From positions 1 through 35,736 of the forward strand of contig NZ_CAKJTL010000054.1 in the NCBI RefSeq assembly GCF_917627385.1: a stretch of DNA of 35,736 nucleotides, in the 5' to 3' direction. Positions 32,296 to 35,736 of this stretch are shown here, one piece after another. Position 1 is the first letter of the stretch. Each line of letters begins with the position of its first letter. A program made the position numbers and the translations under genes. This stretch comes from Protofrankia sp. CiT1. GTDB lineage: Bacteria; Actinomycetota; Actinomycetes; Frankiales; Frankiaceae. The notes beneath the pieces are model-generated. The model did no database searches. It saw nothing but the letters and a program-made list of their open reading frames with translations, and was not told the origin of the DNA.

Positions 32296-32736
32296 TCAGA
32301 ATTCGTCATGCGGCCGCCATGGCAGTGCATCGCGGAGAATGTCCTCGTGGTCGAATGCCAATCCCTCGGACAGCGCCGTGTCCACGGGCAGCCATTCGGC
32401 CACGGCCGCGTCATCCCCGGCGGTCGGGGGAACCATCCGGGACAGGCGGGTGGAATAGGCGAAACTCACGTACCGGCCCCGCGGATCCCGGCTCGGATCG
32501 GCATAGACGCCCACCAGAATCGTCTCCCCCGCCTCGATGCCGGTCTCCTCTGCCAGCTCCCGCCGGGCGGCAATTTCTGTTCTCTCCCCGGACTCCACGT
32601 GCCCGCCGGGGAGTACCCACCGGCCGACGTGCGGGTCTTTCGCCCGGCGGATCAGCAGGACGTGGAGGGTGCCGTCGGCGTCATCGGCCAGCGCGACTAC
32701 GTCGGCGGTCAGATAGGCGGTTTCGCGAGTGCTCAT
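32296..32736 (-). CDS. Nudix hydrolase (possible Pif-like immunity factor)
   Basis: 146 residues. The Nudix box is exact: G45-x5-E51-x7-R59-E60-L61-x-E63-E64-x-G66-I67 ('GHVESGERTEIAARRELAEE' then TGI), so it should hydrolyse a nucleoside diphosphate derivative using Mg2+. 'LLIRRAKDPHVGRWVLPGG' and the C-terminal 'AVAEWLPVD' are typical. In the AICE pSAM2 the Nudix protein Pif blocks transfer into cells already holding the element; this gene's place in a conjugative element suggests the same, by inference. Its ATG overlaps the upstream stop (ATGA). AAGGAA precedes it by 6 bases. Confidence 0.88.
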   Translation of the reverse strand: MSTRETAYLTADVVALADDADGTLHVLLIRRAKDPHVGRWVLPGGHVESGERTEIAARRELAEETGIEAGETILVGVYADPSRDPRGRYVSFAYSTRLSRMVPPTAGDDAAVAEWLPVDTALSEGLAFDHEDILRDALPWRPHDEF

Positions 32737-32936
32737 AGCAGATTCCTTCGTCCATGCGCGCGGTCGGTGTGCGCGAAATACTCAGGGGTGCCGAACTCCA
32801 GTGAGGCGCAGATGCATGTGCCTTCACACAGGACGCAGGTCTTCATGTCTCCTGAGATCAAACCGCCCAAAGCCCTGACGACCTGGACAGGGTCCGTGGG
32901 GGCTAGCTCTGACTCGTTGCCACTCATTTCTTTCAT
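32733..32936 (-). CDS. 67-residue Cys-rich protein coupled to the Nudix gene
   Basis: 'MKTCVLCEGTCICASLEFGTPEYFAHTDRAHG' holds a CxxC and a CxC plus two His, a likely metal site, after an acidic head. Either ATG 32936 (GGAG 5 bases upstream) or ATG 32927 (MSGNESELAP) may start it. The stop overlaps the Nudix start (ATGA), so the two are made together. Function unknown. Confidence 0.6.
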   Translation of the reverse strand: MKEMSGNESELAPTDPVQVVRALGGLISGDMKTCVLCEGTCICASLEFGTPEYFAHTDRAHGRRNLL

Positions 32937-32963
32937 TCCTTCTCCTTTCCGGTGGAGGCGTAG

Positions 32964-33359
32964 TCAGTCGCCCAGAGCCCAGATGCCGACGGCGGGCAGC
33001 TCCGCGCCGGGCTGCAACGCCTCGGCATCCTCGAGGTAGACATAGCTGGTAATGACCCTCAGGAACGCCGCGGCCCGGATCTGGTCGGCGATGGCAGGGT
33101 CCGAGGTCTGCTCCAGCGCGTCGACCAGCATGACGACGTACCAAGCCATGGCATCGCCGGCCCGGACGGTCAGTTCCGCGCCCAACCGGAGAAGCTTGTC
33201 GTTCAAGTCCACGGACTCGATGACGAGCGGACCGATCTCCGGATCGTCATCGTCCGCTTCCCTACCGCTGGCCCAAATCTTGATGTTGGCTGCGGTGCAG
33301 GCGAACTCCGCGGCCCAGAACTCGTCCACCAGCTCCGCGCTGGCTGTGGTCGTGGTCAT
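32964..33359 (-). CDS. Hypothetical 131-residue helical protein
   Basis: Starts MTTTTASAELVDEFWAAEFA; AAAGGA lies 5 bases before the ATG at 33359. Acidic and mostly helical ('DLNDKLLRLGAELTVRAGDAMAWYVVMLVDALEQTSDPAIADQIRAAAFLRVITS'), no membrane helix, no motif that I know. In many AICEs this operon position holds transfer or spread (Spd) proteins, but nothing here identifies it as such. Confidence 0.65.
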   Translation of the reverse strand: MTTTTASAELVDEFWAAEFACTAANIKIWASGREADDDDPEIGPLVIESVDLNDKLLRLGAELTVRAGDAMAWYVVMLVDALEQTSDPAIADQIRAAAFLRVITSYVYLEDAEALQPGAELPAVGIWALGD

Positions 33360-33382
33360 GGCATTCCTTTCGTGTCGGGGGG

Positions 33383-33814
33383 TCAGAGGGTGACGGTGGC
33401 GAGCGCCGCGGCCCACAGACAGAAGGTGTGGAGGGCCTGATCGGTGAGGTACATGCCGTTGAGGCCGCGGTCGGCGAGCTGGGCGAACTGCCGTCCGCCG
33501 GTGTGCTCCAGCAGCCAGCGGACCGGGGTCCGCCGATCCCACAGGGCATGTGTCGCCGCGGAGATGACGAGGCCAACGGCAACCCCGGCCGGGCTGACCG
33601 GCAGGCCGAACACCGCGACGACGGCGCCGCACATGGCGGTCAGGATCAGGTGGTAGGCGCCGACATGACGGGCAAGCGCGGCCCAGCCCGCGCGGCCGGC
33701 GGTGGCCTTGAGCGCGGCCTGTCGGTCGGTTTGGCCGCCGACGTGGTCGGCCAGGGTGTGCGCGGCGTAGGCCGTGGCCGCAAGGGTGGCGAAGGTGGCC
33801 GGGTCGGGGCTCAC
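33383..33814 (-). CDS. DUF3307-like integral membrane protein
   Basis: 143 residues with about three membrane segments ('AYHLILTAMCGAVVAVFGL', 'PAGVAVGLVISAATHALW', 'ALHTFCLWAAALATVTL'). The N-terminal 'AYAAHTLADHVGGQTDRQAALKA' (helix with H-x3-DH...Q-x-D-x-Q-A-x-x-K) and 'HVGAYHLIL' resemble DUF3307. Possibly a spread-type membrane protein used for intra-mycelial transfer (inference from context). The GTG at 33814 overlaps the upstream stop (GTGA). Confidence 0.7.
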   Translation of the reverse strand: MSPDPATFATLAATAYAAHTLADHVGGQTDRQAALKATAGRAGWAALARHVGAYHLILTAMCGAVVAVFGLPVSPAGVAVGLVISAATHALWDRRTPVRWLLEHTGGRQFAQLADRGLNGMYLTDQALHTFCLWAAALATVTL

Positions 33815-33984
33815 CGGTCAACCTCCGCCCTGGCCTGGCAGGTGGCGCAGAGCGCGTTCGGCGCGTCAGCCTTCCGCCCGCACCCCAGCAGGCACTCGCC
33901 GCCGTTGAACAGCCGGTCCAGGGGACTGCCGGGACGAACGGTGCCCACGGCGGTGATGGTGACGTCGGTCGTGCGTCGGGGCAT
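33811..33984 (-). CDS. 57-residue zinc-ribbon protein
   Basis: Begins MPRRTTDVTITAVG; 'GECLLGCGRKADAPNALCATCQARAEVDR' carries CxxxC and CxxC pairs 10 residues apart, a compact zinc ribbon. AGGAG lies 6 bases before the ATG at 33984; the longer in-frame version starting at 34098 has no such site. Coupled to the DUF3307-like gene. Function unknown. Confidence 0.65.
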   Translation of the reverse strand: MPRRTTDVTITAVGTVRPGSPLDRLFNGGECLLGCGRKADAPNALCATCQARAEVDR

Positions 33985-33995
33985 GGAGGTCTCCT

Positions 33996-34322
33996 TCAGG
34001 TTGTTGGTGTGCGGTCGGCAGGCGTGGCGCATCCGCGCAGGCAGACCGCCCCGCGGCTCGTGACTTTCAGCGGTCCGGTGGCGCCACAGGAATCGCACGT
34101 CGGCAGGGAGACAGCCGCGGCCTTCCTCGGAGCGGCCTTCTTCCTCGGCTTGCGTCGCTTCGTGGTGGCGGTGGTCGTGCCGGTCAGCCGGTCGCGGAGC
34201 CGCTGGCCGGCACCGACGATCCGGTCCCCCAGGGCGGTCGCGTTACACGCCTGACACGGGCCGCGGTTCGTGCCCCGGCCGGTCATCCCACGGCCGTTGC
34301 AGCGCGGGCATGGTGCGGGCAT
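33996..34322 (-). CDS. Small protein with two zinc-finger pairs flanking a basic linker
   Basis: 108 residues from ATG 34322 (GGAGG 5 bases upstream). The N-terminal part 'CPRCNGRGMTGRG...CQAC' is a DnaJ-type CxxCxGxG repeat pair. A Lys/Arg-rich linker ('KRRKPRKKAAPRKAAA') follows, and then a second ribbon 'CDSCGATGPLKVTSRGAVCLRGC'. This layout would suit nucleic-acid binding. First gene after the translocase and the octamer cluster. Function unknown. Confidence 0.65.
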   Translation of the reverse strand: MPAPCPRCNGRGMTGRGTNRGPCQACNATALGDRIVGAGQRLRDRLTGTTTATTKRRKPRKKAAPRKAAAVSLPTCDSCGATGPLKVTSRGAVCLRGCATPADRTPTT

Positions 34323-34387
34323 CTGATCCTCCAGTGGTAACGATGAGTGATGGATGGTCGGGTGTGTGGCGGGACGGGGAGGGAGCC

Positions 34388-34562
34388 AGGGAGGCTGCAA
34401 ACGGGCTCTGACGAGGGCATCCACACGGCGTGGCCGGGTGCCTCCCAACCTCCCTGGGATCATCGTTTTGCCTGTACTGCAAAGGTTTTCGCGTGGGAGC
34501 TGGCGTGGGAGGCCGGCTGGGAAAACTCCCAGCCTCCCTGACGCCTCCCTACTCGCCTCCCT
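34388..34562. repeat. Cluster of GCCTCCCT octamers with a central dyad, candidate conjugal transfer site (clt/TRS)
   Basis: Exact GCCTCCCT at 34532-34539, 34543-34550 and 34555-34562, and its exact inverse AGGGAGGC at 34388-34395. One-mismatch copies lie at 34440 and 34448, and an inverted one at 34507. A perfect GGCTGGGA-AAAC-TCCCAGCC hairpin (34515-34534) sits in the middle. The cluster occupies the 226-bp gap between the translocase and the next gene, with the last copies inside the translocase 3' end. Streptomyces TraB proteins bind short repeated 8-bp sequences of this kind close to their gene. Binding here is inference. Confidence 0.6.
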
Positions 34563-35736
34563 CCGATTTTTCGTCACGTACCGTGATGGCCGCGCGGATG
34601 TCGTCGGCACGGACGTACATCACCGACGACTTGTAGGTGTCCGACCCGTGCTCCGTCAGAGCGGACCGGATCTTCTCTGTGGACCAGTCGCCGTAGACCC
34701 GCTCGTCCAGGTCGATGAGCTTGCCGAGCATGACCGCGGTCCGCATCCGCTCGGCCGCGCCCAGGACGGTGAGCATGTCGGCCAGCGGGTCACGGTCGGG
34801 CTCCTGCTCGGCAACCGCGGCGTTGGTCGACGTGCCGGCCCGTCGGGATCGGGCAACATCGGCCAACATCGCCGCGTCATCGTCATTGATGTAGTGGGTC
34901 CGCAACGTCAGGCTGGACGCACCCGGGGGCAGTGGAACCCCGTCCCCGGCCACGACGACCGTGCCCTTATCGATACCCAACCGGAGACGATGCGGCGCCG
35001 CGCCACCGTTGAACGCCTTGTCTCCCAACGCCATTTTCGCCTGCGCGGGGGTTCCCAGGACCAACGCGACCCGGATGTGTGCACCCTCGCGAATCCGTTT
35101 CGGCAGGTTCTGGTCGGTCGGGTCCTGTGTGCCCTGGTGCAGCAGAACGTCCACCGCGCGGCCCTGGTCGTGAATCCGTTTCGCGGCCATGAAATAGCGA
35201 CTCTTCGCTTTCGTCCCGCCATACGGGTTCTTGTCGTCGTCCTGCGCGGTGCAGCCGAACGCGACCTGTGCCTCATCCACGATGCAGATCAGCGGCTGGA
35301 ATTTTCCACCGGACCGCTTCACCTCAATCCGCCGGTTCATCTCGGCGACGGCTTCTTCCAGAATCTCGGTAGCCGCGATGACGTGCTCGTCCGTGGGTCC
35401 CTGGATGAGCCGGGTGGCGATGCCCTCGAACATCGCCCAGTCGCCAACACCCTTGAGGTCAGCGATCCAGAACTCGACGGTGGGGTCGAGCGCCAGCCAC
35501 AGCTCCAATGCCCGCAACGCGGCCGTTTTCCCTTGATTGGAGACACCGGTGATGAGCAGGTGCCGCTGGTAGAGGCTCAATCCCGTCGCGTCCCCGCGGA
35601 GATCCTGTCCCCAGGGTGCCCGGCCCGACCGGTAGGACGCGGTCATGTCCGGGTCTGCGACCAGCGGGGACGGTCCGATCGGCTCATCCAACGCCCCGGA
35701 GTTCGCGGCCCACAGCCGGACGGTGCGGGCTTGGGC
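34549..35736 (-). CDS. FtsK/SpoIIIE-type conjugative DNA translocase (TraB/TraSA-like), 5' end outside window
   Basis: Frame open to the window edge; at least 395 residues are present. The motor domain contains 'WGQDLRGDATGLSLYQRHLLITGVSNQGKTAALRALELWLALDPTVEFWIADLKG' (Walker A GVSNQGKTA), Walker B 'LICIVDEAQVAF', and 'LLHQGTQDPTDQNLPKRIREG', the arrangement of actinomycete Tra proteins. The C-terminal 70 residues ('DERVYGDWSTEKIRSALTEHGSD') look like the winged helix that reads transfer-site repeats. These proteins pump double-stranded DNA between mycelia as hexamers. Starts such as TTG 35691 are internal, since homology-like sequence continues upstream. Confidence 0.9.
   Translation of the reverse strand, partial: AQARTVRLWAANSGALDEPIGPSPLVADPDMTASYRSGRAPWGQDLRGDATGLSLYQRHLLITGVSNQGKTAALRALELWLALDPTVEFWIADLKGVGDWAMFEGIATRLIQGPTDEHVIAATEILEEAVAEMNRRIEVKRSGGKFQPLICIVDEAQVAFGCTAQDDDKNPYGGTKAKSRYFMAAKRIHDQGRAVDVLLHQGTQDPTDQNLPKRIREGAHIRVALVLGTPAQAKMALGDKAFNGGAAPHRLRLGIDKGTVVVAGDGVPLPPGASSLTLRTHYINDDDAAMLADVARSRRAGTSTNAAVAEQEPDRDPLADMLTVLGAAERMRTAVMLGKLIDLDERVYGDWSTEKIRSALTEHGSDTYKSSVMYVRADDIRAAITVRDEKSEGGE

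Larger units (their letters stand above)
21857..35736. mobile_element. Integrative and conjugative element (AICE-like), right end outside window
   Basis: Evidence: tyrosine integrase next to the ssrA 3' end, a replication protein with a nearby iteron-like array, excisionase-like HTH proteins, a Nudix hydrolase and an FtsK/TraB-type translocase, almost all transcribed towards the junction. AICEs of actinomycetes (such as pSAM2) combine integrase, excisionase, an autonomous replication module and a single FtsK-like transfer protein moving double-stranded DNA. No relaxase or type IV secretion genes are seen, which also fits. At least 13.9 kb lie in the window. tmRNA instead of tRNA as target is less usual for AICEs as I know them. 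Confidence 0.8.

Overview
The window is high-GC actinobacterial DNA. Gene content (split Tad/Flp pilus locus, BldD-type regulator, prfB, cobA, ftsE-ftsX-smpB-ssrA) and protein style point to Frankia or a close relative. This assignment is from pattern recognition only; no database search was possible.

Left part (1 to about 21.9 kb) is chromosomal backbone. It starts with the end of a conserved hypothetical gene, a small HTH gene and two Flp pilus genes (SAF/CpaB-like and CpaE/TadZ-like). Next come a BldD paralogue, a patatin-like lipase, a DUF6912-type protein, delta-1-pyrroline-5-carboxylate dehydrogenase (pruA) and a membrane-anchored coiled-coil/helix-hairpin-helix protein. The main tad operon follows: tadA/cpaF, tadB, a 23-codon bridging ORF, tadC, pilin, two TadE-like proteins and a TadG-like protein, with start/stop overlaps at most junctions. 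A helical-repeat protein, prfB, cobA, a tiny zinc-ribbon membrane protein, ftsE, ftsX, smpB and the tmRNA gene ssrA complete this part. The ssrA tag reads ANKSQSAPSPYSLAA.

Right part (about 21.9 kb to the window end) is an integrated element, best read as an actinomycete integrative and conjugative element (AICE) inserted at the 3' end of ssrA. Almost all its genes point left, towards the junction. From the junction: two tyrosine recombinases in tandem, a divergent small-gene region, a dyad-symmetric 11-bp repeat array (candidate replication origin), a DnaB-N/P-loop replication protein, two paralogous excisionase-like HTH proteins, a rearranged zone (DUF4326, a coiled-coil gene remnant, a full and a truncated DUF5131), a Nudix hydrolase, many very small Cys-rich proteins, an octamer repeat cluster (candidate transfer site) and an FtsK/TraB-type DNA translocase running off the right edge. 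The far attachment site is not in the window.

Against the leftward gene order, one plus-strand unit stands out at 31.05-31.40 kb: consecutive stem-loops, a 49-codon ORF with a strong ribosome binding site, and a near-perfect intrinsic terminator. It sits between a complete DUF5131 gene and a truncated one, and I do not recognise it. It and the iteron array are the best candidates for something undescribed.
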